64,000 bases of DNA from Dugong dugon (GCA_030035585.1 CM057462.1:142192734-142256733); one strand, 5' to 3'; shown: positions 44,897 through 56,440, numbered from the stretch's first letter. Made by a program: numbers and translations. The notes: generated by a model not told the origin, from the letters alone.

Positions 44897-45404
44897 ATGT
44901 AGAGGCACAGTTACGGAGACTTCCTAGACGTAGCCAAACAACTTGTGGGGTTGGTATTCTGGGTTAAAAGTCTTAGGACCATAGTCTCGTGGGACAACAA
45001 TCAATTGGCATAACATAGTTCATAAAGATGATGTCCTACTTCCTACTTTGGTGAGTAGAGTCTGGGTCTTAAAAGCTTGTGAGTGGCCATCTAACATACA
45101 AATATTTGTCTCTACTCATCTGGAGCAAAAGAGAAAGAAGGAAACCAAAGACTCAAAGAAGAAACTAGTTCTCAGGACTAATAGCCCACATGAACCACAG
45201 CCTCTTCTAGCCTGAGACCAGAAGAACTAGATGGTGCCTGGCTACCACTATCAACCGTTTTGACCAGGGATACAACAGAAGGTCCTGGATAGAATGGGAG
45301 AGAAATGTAGAACAAAATTCAAATTCCTAAAAAAGGCCAGAGCTACTGCACTGAGAGACTAGAGGAACTCCTGAGACTATTGTCCTAAGATACACTTTGA
45401 ACTT
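44897..45404 (+). mobile_element. Old L1 3'UTR, left half
   Basis: Plus strand blocks 'caattggcataacatagtt', 'ggtgagtagagtctgggtcttaaaagc', 'agaccagaagaactagatggtgcctggctaccac' and 'gaccagggatacaacagaa' are the L1 3'UTR. It continues at 47664 after the inserted L1. Confidence 0.85.
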
Positions 45405-45418
45405 GGAACTGAAGCTAT
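45405..45418. repeat. Target-site duplication, left copy
   Basis: 'ggaactgaagctat' recurs exactly at 47650-47663. Confidence 0.93.
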
Positions 45419-47649
45419 ATTTTTTTTTATTGTTGTAGTTTAAATGAAGTTTACATTTCAAGTTAGTCTCCTATACAAAAATTTATACATACATTGTTAT
45501 GTGACCCCAATTGCTCTCCCCATACAGTGACAGCACATTCCCCCCTTCCACCCCATGTCCATTCAACCAGCTCCTAGCCCTCTGTGCCTTCCCATCTCAC
45601 CTCTGGACAGAAGCTGCCTGTTGAGTCTCTTACATCTACTTGAGCTAAGAGGCACACTCCTCATGAGTATCACTTTATGTCCAACAGTCCAGTCCAATCC
45701 CTGTCTGAAGAATTGGCCTTGGAAATTGTTTTAGTTCTGGGCTGATAGAGAATATGGGGGCCATGCTTTTCAAGGTTCCTCCAGTCTCAGTCAGACCATT
45801 AAGTTTGGTCTTCTTACAAGAATTTTAGTTCTGCTCCCCACCTTTCTCCTGCTCCATCAGGGACTCTCTGTTGTATTCCCTGTCAGGGCGGTCATTGGTG
45901 GTGGCCAGACACCATCTAGTCCTTTTGGTCTCAGGCTGATGAAGTCTCTGGTTTATATGGCTCTTTCTGTCTCTTGCGCTAATACTTTCCTTGTGTCTTT
46001 GGTGTTTTTCATTCTCCTTTACTCCAGGTGGTTTGGACCAACTGATGCATCTTAGATGGCCGCTTACAAGCTTTTAAGACTGCAGACACCACTCACCAAA
46101 GTAGGATGCAGAACATGTTCTTAATAAACTTTGTTATGCTGATTGACCTACATGTCCCCTGAAAGCATAGTCCCCGACCCCTACCCCTGCTACTCTATCC
46201 CTCAAAGTGTTTGATTGTATTCAGGAAACTTCTCAGCTTTGGTTTAGTCCAGTTGTGCTGACTTCCCCTGTAGTGTGTGCTGTTCTTCACTTCACCTAAG
46301 ATAATTCTTATCTACTATCTAGTTAGTAAATAACTCTCACCCCACCCACTCTTGTAACCATCAAAGAATGTTTTCTTCTCTGTTTAAACCTTTTGAGTTC
46401 TTATAATAGTGGTCTTATACAATATTTGTCCTTCTGTGACTGACTAAATGCACGCAGCACAATGCCCTCCAGATTCCTCCATTTTATAAGATGTTTCCCG
46501 GATTCATCATTGTTCTTTATTGTTGCGTAGTATTCCATTGTGTGGATATGCCACAGTTTGTTTATCCATTTGTCCATTGATGGGCACCTAGGTTGTTTCC
46601 ATCTTTTTGCTATTGTGAACAGTGCTGCAATGAACATGGGTGTGCATATATCTATTTGTATAATGGCTCTTATTTCTCTAGGATATATTCCAAGGAGTGA
46701 GATAGCTGGATCATATGGTACTTCTATTTCTAGCTTTTTAATGAAATGGAAATTGATTTCCATAGTGATTGTACCATTTTACATTCCCACCAAAAGTGTA
46801 TAAGTGTTCCAGTCTCTCCACAACCTCTCCAGCATTTATTATTTTGTGATTTTTGGATTAATGCTAGCGTTTTTGGGGTGAGATGATATCTCATTGTAGT
46901 TTTGATTTGCATTTCTCTAATGGCTAATGATCATGAGCATTTCTTCATGTGTCTGTTAGCCACCTGAATGTCTACTTTGGTGAAGTGCCTGTTCATATCC
47001 TTTGCCCATTTTTTAATTGGGTTATTTGTCTTTTTGGTGTTGATGTTTTGCAGTATCTTGTAGATTATAGAGATTAGACACTGATTGGAATTGTCATAGC
47101 CAAAAATTCTTTCCCAGTCTGTGGGTTGTCTTTTTACTCTTCTGGTGAAGTCTTTTGAAGAGCTTAAGTGTTTGATTTTTAGGAGCTCCCAGTTATGTGG
47201 TTTCTCTTCTGGTGTTTGTGTAGTGTTAGCAATGTTTTGTATTCTGTTTATGCCCTGTATTAAGGCTCCTAGTGTTGTCTCTAACTTATCTTCCATGATC
47301 TTTATCGTTTTCTTTTTTATATTTAAGTCTTTGATCCTTTTTGAGTTACTTTTTGTGCATGGTGTGAGGTATGGGTCTTGTTTCAGTTTTTTGCAGATGG
47401 ATATCCAGTTCTGCTGGCACTATTTGTTAAAGATACTGTCTTTTCCCCAATTAATGGACTTTGGGCCTTTGTCAAATATCAGCTGCTCGTAGGTGGATGA
47501 ATTTATGTCTGGATTTTCAATTTTGTTCCATTGGTCTATGTATCTGTTGTTGTACAAGTACCGGGCAGTTTTGACTACCGTGGTAGTTTAATATGCTCTA
47601 AAATCAGGTAATGTGAAGCCTCCCACTTTGTTCTTATTCTTGAGTAATG
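45419..47649 (-). mobile_element. 5'-truncated L1 nested in an L1 3'UTR
   Basis: T-rich tail, about 1.0 kb of 3'UTR closely resembling that at 3531-4540, then ORF2 C-terminal sequence ending at 47649 in the linker region. The 14-base perfect duplication fixes both edges. The host is the older L1 3'UTR in opposite orientation. Confidence 0.93.
46401..47649 (-). pseudogene. L1 ORF2 C-terminal fragment
   Basis: Three overlapping open pieces in different frames cover the ORF2 end. 46931-47296 has 'NIANTTQTPEEKPHNWELLK' and 'SSKDFTRRVKRQPTDWERIF', 46730-46912 has '[20 protein letters not shown]', and 46401-46763 has '[20 protein letters not shown]' and the terminal 'CIRPLL'. In the knuckle the conserved histidine-x4-cysteine remains but two frameshifts split the protein. 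The polymerase is absent. Confidence 0.88.
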
Positions 47650-47663
47650 GGAACTGAAGCTAT

Positions 47664-47990
47664 TTTCAGAGGTTGCCTTTCATCCAAGTAATAAATTGGC
47701 TTATAAAATAAATAATATCGCCCATGAGCAATGTGCTCCCTTAAGCAATCTACTGTTTGAGACCAAGGGGTCAATATTTACCCAAAACAAAGATGTGAGG
47801 GCAAGGAGGGGAAAGGAAGCTAGATCAATGGAAAAGAACAAACAGAATTGTAATAGTGAGAATGCCAACACTTTGTGAAAATTGTAACCAATGGCACAGA
47901 AAAATTTGTATAGAAATTGTCATATGGAAACCTAATTTGCTGTGTAAATATTCACCTAAAACACAATAAAATATTTAAAAAAATAATTGT
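47664..47990 (+). mobile_element. Old L1 3'UTR, right half
   Basis: Resumes with 'tttcagaggttgcctttcatcc' and ends with 'acctaaaacacaataaaatatttaaaaaaataa', containing an AATAAA. 'atattcacctaaaacacaataaaa' corresponds in reverse to the 'ttttattgt..tttaggtgaa' start of other L1 3'UTRs. Confidence 0.75.
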
Positions 47991-48043
47991 GCAAGAAAAA
48001 AATATTAGATTTTCTGGTTTTCAGCATTTTGTATGGAATTATT

Positions 48044-48236
48044 GTGGTGCACTGCTAACACAAGTGACTGCTAACCTAAAGGGTGGCAGTTCACGTCCAC
48101 CCAGAGGTGCTTCTGATGAAAGCCCTGGCAATCTCCTTCTGATTAACCATTGAAAAGCCTATGGAACAAAGTTCTTCTCTGACACTGGCACACAGAGGGT
48201 TGCCATAAGTTAGAGTTGACCCCACAGTGACTGGAG
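48044..48236 (+). mobile_element. AfroSINE, second subfamily
   Basis: 'gtggtgcactgctaacacaagtgactgctaac', 'ggtggcagttcacgtccacccagagg', 'ttctgatgaaagccctggcaatctccttctg' and 'gccataagttagagttgacc' give the longer subfamily with its middle block. The tRNA-like start is weathered. Confidence 0.88.
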
Positions 48237-48312
48237 ATATATATATATATACACACACACGTATTCTTATATATATATATACTGATATATATGTATATAT
48301 ATAGTACAATGA
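48237..48312. repeat. (TA)n/(CA)n microsatellite
   Basis: Lies directly at the 3' end of the SINE and probably grew from its tail. Confidence 0.9.
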
Positions 48313-48857
48313 TCAAAATATATAAGCTTGCATAATTATAATAATTCACTCTTTCTGTTTACTGAGTTTTAAATAGGAAAATAAAAAAAGGCACATACTT
48401 TGCAGAATGATAGCTGTGTTTGTGCCTCAGCTCTCTGTTATAGGAATTGTGCTGAGTACTTTTAAGGATGGAGGCGCTACGGAGGGCCAGCAGTGTAAAA
48501 CTTTGAAGTGCCTTGGTTGGAAGTAACAGAATACCACAATGCAATGACAATGTACAATGGTTTACTACAATGAGTTCTGTCATGAGAAAAATTTGGAAAT
48601 AGATGGTTGCTGGCACTGAGTTAGTAAAAACAACTTTCTATAATACAGTTCATTGAGTTCTTGTGGGAGTGTGGAACACTGCTTCTTCAGAATTTTCCCA
48701 GATATGATGTGGAAGCTTTAGTGGGATTCTCCATAACAATGAAATAGATCTTTATGGCAAAGTTAAATTAAAACAAGTTACCCAAAATGAAAATGAATTT
48801 TAAGAAGGATGCTGAATATTGTAATATTTACCAAAGGTAAAAAAAAAAAAAAAAAAA
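48313..48857. other. Unique DNA
   Basis: No element recognised. An A run at 48839-48858 belongs to the following SINE's tail. Confidence 0.45.
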
Positions 48858-48993
48858 ATTGCCATTGAGTTGATTCCATAGTGATCCCATAGGACAGAGT
48901 AGAACTGCCCCATAGGGTTCCTAAGGAGCAGCTGGTAGATTTGAACTGCCAGCATTTTGGTTAGCAGCCTAGCTCTTAACCACTGTGCCACCG
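48858..48993 (-). mobile_element. AfroSINE, short subfamily
   Basis: 'gccattgagttgattcc', 'ccataggacagagtagaactgccccatagggttcctaaggagcagctgg' and 'ttagcagcctagctcttaaccactgtgccaccgggc' give a clear copy. Confidence 0.93.
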
Positions 48994-49084
48994 GGCCTCC
49001 ACCGAAGATGAAGTACGATGATTTTATGTGTTAAAATCTAGATAGAGAATGAGGTGATTATATCTCAAGGTATTGAACACACTT

Positions 49085-49480
49085 GCCCTTCATAACTTGG
49101 TATGTTTTTGTGATGGTGTTTTTCCATCTTTGTGAAATGTCCTTCTATATCTCTCTCTTTCTACCTATTGTGAAATTCCTACTTATCTTTCCAAAATTGG
49201 TTCAACTTTCAGGTCTTCTGCCAAGCTTTTCCAGATCCAAAGTCTCATTGATCCCTACCAGAATTCATCATTATCTCCTGTCTTCCACTCAAACTTTCAT
49301 AAGTAATCTAGCTGGATTTATATAAAGGCTGACTTCTATATTGTTAAATTGTGTATCTGCTTGGTTTCTTTAAAACATAATTAATCTCTTAGTTCAGTGT
49401 AGATGTATAATTTATCTTTATGTTCTTAACACGTAGCAGAGAGACATTCAGTTATTGATTTGTAACTTGTAATTCATCTA
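49085..49480 (+). mobile_element. Possible L2 LINE 3' end
   Basis: The order 'ccttctatatctctctc', 'aactttcaggtcttctgccaagcttttccagatcc', 'ctgcttggtttc' and 'ttatctttatgttcttaacacgtagcagagagacattcag' resembles the L2 3' end ('cttcaggtctcagctcaaatgtcacc', 'gaagccttccctgac', 'cctagcacagtgcc'). Identity is low. Confidence 0.45.
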
Positions 49481-49544
49481 ATATTTACTGGTTTTTATTT
49501 GTTACTGATAGTTAACCTGACCTTTACTGAATGTTATGTACCTC

Positions 49545-50010
49545 CACCACCCATCTATCAGTTTGTCATACTGTGCTGGCTTGTGTGTTGCTGTAATGCT
49601 ATAAGGTATGTCACTTGTATTTACATATCAGCAGGGTCATCCATGGTGGACAGGTTTCAGTGGCAGTTTTAGACTAAGAGAGACTAGGAAGAAAGTTCTG
49701 GCAATCTACTTCCAAAAAATTAGCCAATGAAAACCTTATGAATCACAACAGAACATTGTCTGACTCACTTGTTTTGGACACATCATCAGGAGGGATCAAT
49801 TGCTATAGGAGGGCATCTTGTTTGATGAAGTAGAGGGCAGCTTGGGCAAGGGAGACCATTGGTGAGATGGAATGGCACAATAACTACAATGATAGACTCA
49901 CACATACCAGCGATTGTGACGAAGACACAGGACTGGCAAAATTTCATTCTTTTCTATATAAAGTCACCATGAGTACGAGTGACTCCACAGCAGTGATATA
50001 CCTATCTATA
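49545..50010 (+). mobile_element. RTE 5'-end/3'-end fusion (internally deleted)
   Basis: 49545-49759 is the RTE 5' region ('catactgtgctggcttgtgtgttgctgtaatgc', 'gggtcatccatggtggacagg', 'agactaggaagaaag'), as in the reverse complement of 44260-44485. At about 49760 it joins the RTE 3' end ('ttggacacatcatcaggagggatcaatt', 'gtagagggcagc', 'aagtcaccatgagtacgagtgac'). About 2.5 kb of coding sequence that lies between these in a full RTE is missing. It cannot encode either enzyme. Confidence 0.8.
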
Positions 50011-50149
50011 AGGTACCTGGACCATGGTTGCTGTTGAGTATATAAAGGTGAAAGAAAGAAAAAAAAAAAAAGTTAAGGTCCTGGCACAGAGTGGTAAGAA
50101 AAATGAAACAGAAATTTTGAATATATTGTTTGAAATATAATGTGAGAGG

Positions 50150-50360
50150 TGGTACGGATATAAGAATGTACCAGTTAAGCACTTGGCTGCTAACTGAAAG
50201 GTTGTTGATTCGAACCCATCCAGCGGCTCTGCAGAAGAAAGACCTGGCGATCTGCTTCCATAAAGATTACAGCCAAGAAAACCTTATGAGGAAGTTCTAC
50301 TCTGTTACATGGGGTCACCGTAAGTTAAAAATGATACAATGACACCTAACAACAACAACT
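50150..50360 (+). mobile_element. AfroSINE, second subfamily
   Basis: 'accagttaagcacttggctgctaactgaaaggttg', 'gattcgaacccatccagcgg', 'gaaagacctggcgatctgcttcc' and 'gacacctaacaacaacaact'. The last block is the RTE-like 3' terminus that lets the SINE use the RTE machinery. Confidence 0.92.
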
Positions 50361-51972
50361 GGGTAAAATACGAACACATAGTTTGCATTGATAAATTGTT
50401 ATTTGTCAATGGTCGCTTATAATTTATTTCGCTTGTGTTTTGAGATACGGTATGAAAATACTCATTGCCATAGAGTAAGAAGGGCTAGACTGGGAACAAT
50501 CAGGGAATTATCCAGCTTCTGGTGGGAGAATTACAGAACCTTTTAAAGGAAAGAAAGACTAGAATAGGTGCTGACTAGAGAGTAAATTCTTACTCTGTGA
50601 TTTATATCTTCATTCTCTGTCACACATGTAAAGTTTCTCCATATTGCCCTTATGAGTTATATTGACCATTTTAAGAATTATAAATCCATGCATCAATATC
50701 TATATACCAGGTGATATTCAGTATTCTACTGCTGACAATATTTTGCCTATCTCTGTGAAAAATGAACCAAGATGCCATCATCCTCTGACCATTGCTGCAT
50801 CCTTATTTTTCACTGAGGTGAGCTGAACTGAAGGTACCAGATCCACAAGCACTCTTAATTTGCAGCCTTGCTCAAATTTTATTGATATTTTCAGGTTTTG
50901 GAAGCTTTGAACCAAAAATACTAGTCTTTCTGGAATGCCCCCATAGTATGGGTTTTGATTCAGACAAGAAGGGAGTTTTAATTGCAATTTATTTTCACCC
51001 AAGGCAGCTTTCAAGCAGCCAATCAATCAACTTAGAAACATCTATTGGCTACCCCTTCTACATGCCAGGTACTAAATAGCTACCATAGAGCAGCAGACAA
51101 TTTAAATTCAGCTTTAGTGGTTCTCACAGAAGGTGGAGTAACTTCTTATGTCACGTTCATATTTTCTTGTCTTTGAATCTACCATCATTATTTAAATCCA
51201 TGATTCATTGTTCTTATTTTAGCATGATAATTCTTTTGTGTTTATGTTGAAGTCAATAAATATACAAACTTTAAAAATAAAAACACAAATCTTTGTAAAG
51301 AAATAGATATGTTTGTAATATCTATATATATATATAATTTTTAAAGAACTGAAACACTGAAATTCTAAAAACGTTATGTTTAAATATGAATGATACACTT
51401 ATAATTTTTAGAATTGTCTCAGAATTACATTTTTTAAAATATGCATAGAATTTAATTTCCTTCACAGTTTCCTGATGATAAAATACAGATTTTATTGTAT
51501 GTAATTTTTTACTAAGTGCATCTCCTAATTTCTCCAAAGGGAGTTCTACATGCAGAAAAGAATCATAAATATATTTCTAATGTATATTTCTAATATATTT
51601 CTTTTAAAGAAACACTAATTCAGCAAAACTAAACCTGTACAAGGGCTACATCAGGTGAAGCTAAGAAAAATATAAGGATGAATGTGACACAGTTCCTCTC
51701 CTTAGGGGCATGTTATTTAGTAGGCAAGGCAAAGGTTGTCCACAAATAATGAAAATACAAAAAGGAATTTGATAGTATGATGAATTCGTCATGGAATTTA
51801 AAGTATGGGTAGCGGGACAATTCAGTTCTACTGGATGTGAAATTATAGAGTAGAAAAACTCCCTTAATGCTTCTCTAGGTAACCAACTGGACACATTAAA
51901 TGAAGCCCCCCATTCTGTGTGTAAAACATACTAATTGATGCCACAAATGTTCTAGTAACATGGCTACTCTTC
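50361..51972. other. Mostly unique DNA
   Basis: No clear element. About 51640-51860 ('acagttcctctccttaggggcatgttatttag') loosely resembles the ancient repeat at 13775. Open frames of 65-82 residues at 50778-51079 have no domain. Confidence 0.4.
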
Positions 51973-52607
51973 TGTGACAGTTAAGGTAGTGTGTCAGCTT
52001 CACAGGGCCATGATTCTCAGTGGTTTGGCAGTTGTGATGTAGTTTGGCAGTTATGTAATGATGTCATCAACTCCATGATGAAATCCAATATAATGTGATC
52101 ACCTCCACAATGAGATCTGCTATAAGCAGCCAATCAGTTGAAAGAGAGATTCATTGGGGGTGTGGCCTGCATCCAATATATATGGACTTTCGGGCAAAGC
52201 TCACGGGAGTTTGCTCTGCTGTGGATCCTGCCTTCAGCCATCATCATCTGACCTCCAGTTCCTGGAACTAGATCCTGCAGGCTGCCATCTTACTTGCCTT
52301 CTATTCGTCAGCCTCTGCAGCCCGTGAGCCAGCAACCTCTATCTGACCTGCTGATTTGGGGTTCATCAGCCTCTGCAGCTACATGAGTCAGGAGAAGCCT
52401 CCAGCCTGACACCTGACCCACAGACTTGGGACTTTCTAGCCTCTACAATAGTGTGAACCATTTTATATATGTATATACACACACATACATAGATATTTAT
52501 ATATATACACTCATATATATAAATAAAGATATGTATGTGTGTGTGTATATTTATTTTATATGTATGCTTCACTGGTTTTGCTTCTCCAGAGAACCCAGTC
52601 TGAGACA
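51973..52607 (+). mobile_element. Solo LTR, ERVL-type (family A)
   Basis: Begins 'tgtgacagttaaggtagtgtg' and ends 'ttctccagagaacccagtctgagaca', TG...CA. The flanks 'tcttc' (51968-51972) and 'tcttt' (52608-52612) form a five-base duplication with one change, the size expected for ERVL. Contains repeated '(a)gcctctgcag' phrases and a (ta)/(ca) microsatellite with an aataaa near 52520. Same family as 7706-8236. Confidence 0.88.
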
Positions 52608-52612
52608 TCTTT

Positions 52613-53059
52613 ATTATGGCTATGCCTTTCAACTTCCTCCAGTTGAACTAGATGTTTACTAAGAGTTGATGGTGTGTGTCCCCAAACCTATTGCTGTCAG
52701 TAATATTTATTACTGTAATTATGTAATTTAATGATGAAATGTTACTGAAAAAAACTGCATCTAAGAAAATCAGTTTGAAACTTCTGGAAAGTTTTAATGA
52801 TATGACATATTAAAAAATTGCTTTCAATACAGGAATGGGAGAGACAACTTAAAATATTTGAAAAAAGAAAACTCACTAAATATTTCACAGTCATCTATCT
52901 ATAAGTCTTCTGCATTTCAGATAAAATAATATTGAAATAGTTGACAGGGCATTCTGGATATGGCGAGTAAAACAAAGATTGGCAATTAGATATTCATTTA
53001 TGCACTTTAGGTAAAAATAAAATATTAGCGGTGTATCTGGAGTATACCCTACTAATTCA
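52613..53059. other. Unique AT-rich DNA
   Basis: No element recognised. Confidence 0.45.
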
Positions 53060-53260
53060 TATAACTTTCACAATCCTCATTTAATTCTGGTAATTTTGTG
53101 AAAGAGCTAGAATTGTTATTATTCTCCTTTTAAAGCTAAAAACTTAAGATTCATATAAGTTGTGACTTGCCCAAGACCACACTGCTAGAAGACGACTGAG
53201 ATGGGATTTTAACTATTTTATTTAAAGTTAAGCCCAATGTTTGCCGTATACCACTTTTTA
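53060..53260 (+). mobile_element. MIR SINE
   Basis: 'ttcatataactttcacaatcctcatttaa', 'gttattattctccttttaaagc', 'gtgacttgcccaagaccacactgctagaag' and 'gatgggattttaac' follow the MIR consensus order clearly. Confidence 0.85.
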
Positions 53261-53283
53261 ATGTAGAGTATTCGAGGAGAAAG

Positions 53284-53465
53284 AGCCCTGATGGTGTAAT
53301 AGTTAAGCCCCCGGTTATTAACCAAAAGGTTGATGGTTTCAACCCATCCAGCACCTCTGAGAGAGCTTTCTTAAAGATTACAGCCAAGAAAATCATGTGG
53401 GGCAGTTCTACTCTGCCACATGGTGTCACTAAAGCTGGAACCTACTCGGTGGCACACAACAACAG
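53284..53465 (+). mobile_element. AfroSINE
   Basis: 'gagccctgatggtgtaatagttaagc', 'accaaaaggttgatggtttcaaccc' (box B-like), 'gattacagccaagaaaatcatgtggggcagttctactctg' and 'ggtggcacacaacaacagcaa'. Confidence 0.92.
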
Positions 53466-53584
53466 CAATTGAGAAAAACCTATTTGTTATCATGTAATAA
53501 ATTCACTTTGTAAATGTGTACAGATATGAAAGAGAATAAGAGATAAAATATCACCGCTAAGATAAATACTTTGCCCTTAGAAGC

Positions 53585-53855
53585 TAGGACAGCGAGAATT
53601 TATCTCAAGTACTTTGGACATACTGTTTGGAGGGACCAGTCCCTGGAGAAGGACATATTTGGTAAAGCAGGGGGTCAGCGAAAAAGAGGAAGACCCTCAA
53701 AAAGATGGATTGACACAGTGACTGCATCAATGGGCTAAAACATAGCAACGATTGTGAAGATGACCAAGGACTGGGCACAGTTTCTGTCTGTTGTACCTAG
53801 GGTCATTGTGAGTGGAAACTGACTTGACAGCACTTAACAGCAACAAGACAAACAG
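53585..53855 (+). mobile_element. RTE (BovB-type) LINE 3' end
   Basis: 'aagtactttggacatactgtttggagggaccagtccctggagaaggacat', 'gcgaaaaagaggaagaccctca' and 'agatggattgacacagtgactgc' encode the conserved RTE C-terminus (the 'GHTVWR..SLEKD', 'KRGRPS..WIDT' pattern). The end is 'gacttgacagcacttaacagcaacaa'. It is 5'-truncated and starts right after the AfroSINE. Confidence 0.92.
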
Positions 53856-54658
53856 GTCATAAGGCACAAGTGTATTTTGCCTATATTAACTCATTTTAGG
53901 TATACAATTACAATTATTTGTCAGACATTGAAAAATTTTGGTAAAATATATTCTTCTCTTTCTAACAAACAATGTTTATGTACCTTTTCTCTTCCATGAT
54001 CTTAGTTTCAGAAATAATGCATTTTGTACTATTTAAATGGGCATCAAATAATCAGGAGAAATATCTAATTAAAAAAAAAAAAATACTTGCAAATACATTT
54101 CTCCAGTAAAAAGATCTCCCTACAAAAGTAGTTGAAACAAAAGTTTAAATAAGTAGTTTAAATAAAAGTAGTTTTAGATAAAAAGTTCCACGTGTCTATG
54201 TTGATTCCAAATAGCACCAGTATAGCTATTTTTCTTGCATTCATTTGTGAAATGGTGACTTACATATGGCTGAAAGTGAAGTGCAGATTTTTCTTTGCCA
54301 GCTTGAACCGTAAAAAATAAAAATTTCAAGAGGAGTTTAATAGTCAGTGAGAAATGCAAAGACTTGTGTGCACTGAAAATTGTGTTTAGATTGACTCAGT
54401 GATAAATACTGAAAAGAAGTTTATCACTTATAAGCTTAATAAAACCAATGCCTCAATAAGGAGTATTTACTATGAAAATTAATATATTGCAGGTGGTTAT
54501 TGCTATCAGAAGACAACACAGAAACAGCATCCAGACCACTAGCAGCTGATCTAATAAAGGCCATATGTAAGATTCATAGATACTAAAAAGCATTCTCCTT
54601 TTACTTCTCAGCTGTATTGGACACCTATTTTTCTTGAACATTAACAGATAAAATAGAT
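53856..54658. other. Unique AT-rich DNA
   Basis: No element recognised. Confidence 0.45.
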
Positions 54659-54720
54659 GAGTGGTTCTGAAACTTGGTTACACATTGGAATAAACTGGAA
54701 AATTAAAAAATACTGATGTT
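54659..54720 (+). mobile_element. MER5A-type hAT fragment
   Basis: 'agtggttctgaaacttggttacacattggaataaactggaa' and 'aattaaaaaatactgatg' agree with the 5' end of MER5A ('cagtggttctcaa.cttggctgcacattagaatcacctgg'). Confidence 0.75.
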
Positions 54721-55068
54721 AGATAAAAGGGTTAAAAAAAATAAAGAAACTCTAAGAATTATGTGGGAATCTATGAAGAGGAATAACCTATGAGCGATTG
54801 GAATACCAGAACGGGGCGGGGGGGGGGGGCGGTGGATAACAGAAAATACAGAGAAAATTGTTGAAGATTTGTTGGCAGAAAACTTCCCTGATACCATGAA
54901 AGATGAGAAGATATCTATCCAAGATGCTTATTGAACCCCGCATAAGGTAGATCCCAAAAGAAAGTCACCAAGACATATTAAAATCAAACTTGCCAAAACC
55001 AAAGATAAAAAGAGAATTTTAAGACTGGATAGGGATAAATGAAAAGTCATCTACAAAGGAGAGTCAAT

Positions 55069-55084
55069 AAGAATAAGCTCAGAC
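55069..55084. repeat. Target-site duplication, left copy
   Basis: 'aagaataagctcagac' recurs exactly at 56181-56196. Confidence 0.94.
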
Positions 55085-56180
55085 ACTTCACCCAAGATAC
55101 CACTTATCTATTGCCTATTTAGTAGAAGGGTGAGACAGTACACAATACAGGGGAAACTAGCACAACTTGTACAAGGAAAGGTCATGGAAGCCCCATAGAC
55201 ACATCCAAACTCCCTGAGGGACTGAATTGCTGGACGGAGGGCTGTGGGGACCATGGTCTTGGGGAACATCTAGCTCAATTGGCATGACACAGCTTATAAA
55301 GACAATGCTCTACATTCTACCTTGGTGAGTAGTGTCTGGGGTCTTAAAAGCCTGTGAGCGGCCGTCTAAGATACTGCACTGGTCTCATCCCTTCAGGAGC
55401 AAGGGAGAATGAAGAGAACAGGATACAAGGAAAAGATCAGTTCGAAGGACTAATTGTCCACAGCTACCAAGGCCTCCACCGGACTGAGTCCAGTACAGCT
55501 AGATGGTGCCCAGCTACCACCATTGACTGCTCTGACCAGGATCACAACAGAGGGTTCTGGACAGAGCTGGAGAAGGATGTAGAACATAATTCTAACTCAC
55601 AAAAAAAGACCAGATTTACTGGCCTAAAGGAGACTGGAGAAACCCCGAGAGTATGGCCCCCAGACACCCTTTTAGCTCAGTGGTGAAGTTACCTCTGAGG
55701 TTCATGGTTCAGCGTGGAAGTGGACAGCCCTATAAAACCAAATGAGACTAACAAGGTACAGGAGTCCAGTGACAAGGGCCAGAAGGCAGAAGGGGACAAG
55801 GAAGCTGGTGATAGGAACCCAAGGTTGAGTAAGGATATTGTTGATGTGTTGTGAGATTGTTAACCATTGTCATAGGGCAACATTTGTAGTAACTGTTAAA
55901 TGAGAAACTATTTTATTCTGTAAGCCTTCATCTTAAGTGAGAATAGCAGCACAATTGGAAGAACATAGTCAATGTCACTGAACTGTGCATGTAGAGATTT
56001 TTGAAATGGTGTATCTTTGGCTATGTGTATTTTCACCATAAAAAGGTTGAGAAGTTAGAGGGTTGATATGTTTTGGGGTTGTTAACCAATGCCATAAAAC
56101 AACATGTGTACTACTGTTTCATGAGAAACTATTTCTTCTGTAAGACTTCACCTGAAGTACAATAAAAAGAAAAAAAAAAA
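55085..56180 (+). mobile_element. L1 3' end with a 40-bp 5' inversion
   Basis: The first ~40 bases ('acttcacccaagataccact' onward) are 3'UTR in reverse orientation. From about 55126 ('gaagggtgagacagtacaca') the L1 3'UTR reads forward to an A tail at 56158-56180. A perfect 16-base duplication encloses the whole. The subfamily matches 14126-22504. Open frame 55354-55686 (110 residues) is 3'UTR and is not a gene. Confidence 0.93.
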
Positions 56181-56196
56181 AAGAATAAGCTCAGAC

Positions 56197-56440
56197 TACT
56201 CAGCAGAAATCATGCAGGCAAGAAGACAATGGGATGACATATATAAATCCTTGAAGGAAAAAAAAAACAACCTGCCAGCCAAGAATTATATATCCAGCAA
56301 AACTGTCTCTCACATATGATGGCAAAATTAGGGCATTTCCAGATAAACAGAAGTTTAGGGAATTTGCAAAAACCAAACCAAAATTACAAGAAATATTAAA
56401 GGGAGTCCTCCAGTTAGAAAATCAGTAACATCAGATAATA
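56197..56440 (+). pseudogene. L1 ORF1 C-terminal remnant
   Basis: The plus strand keeps the ORF1 end: 'gcaggcaagaagacaatgggatgaca' gives ARRQWDD and 'ccagataaacagaagtttagggaatttgc' the PDKQKFREFA block. The same protein region is seen at 19553-19798. Stops and a lost upstream part make it non-coding. Confidence 0.8.

Noticed and set aside
44700..44967. Cysteine/tyrosine-rich open frames
   Set aside because: They result from a (TATG)-type microsatellite read in several frames.
54817..54829. Run of G residues that might form a quadruplex
   Set aside because: A single homopolymer of about a dozen G in a decayed L1 does not have the four separated G tracts expected of a regulatory quadruplex, and may be a sequencing-prone site.
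55354..55686. 110-residue open frame with a methionine start
   Set aside because: It is L1 3'UTR. The same nucleotide blocks occur in other L1 3'UTRs, where the frame is broken.
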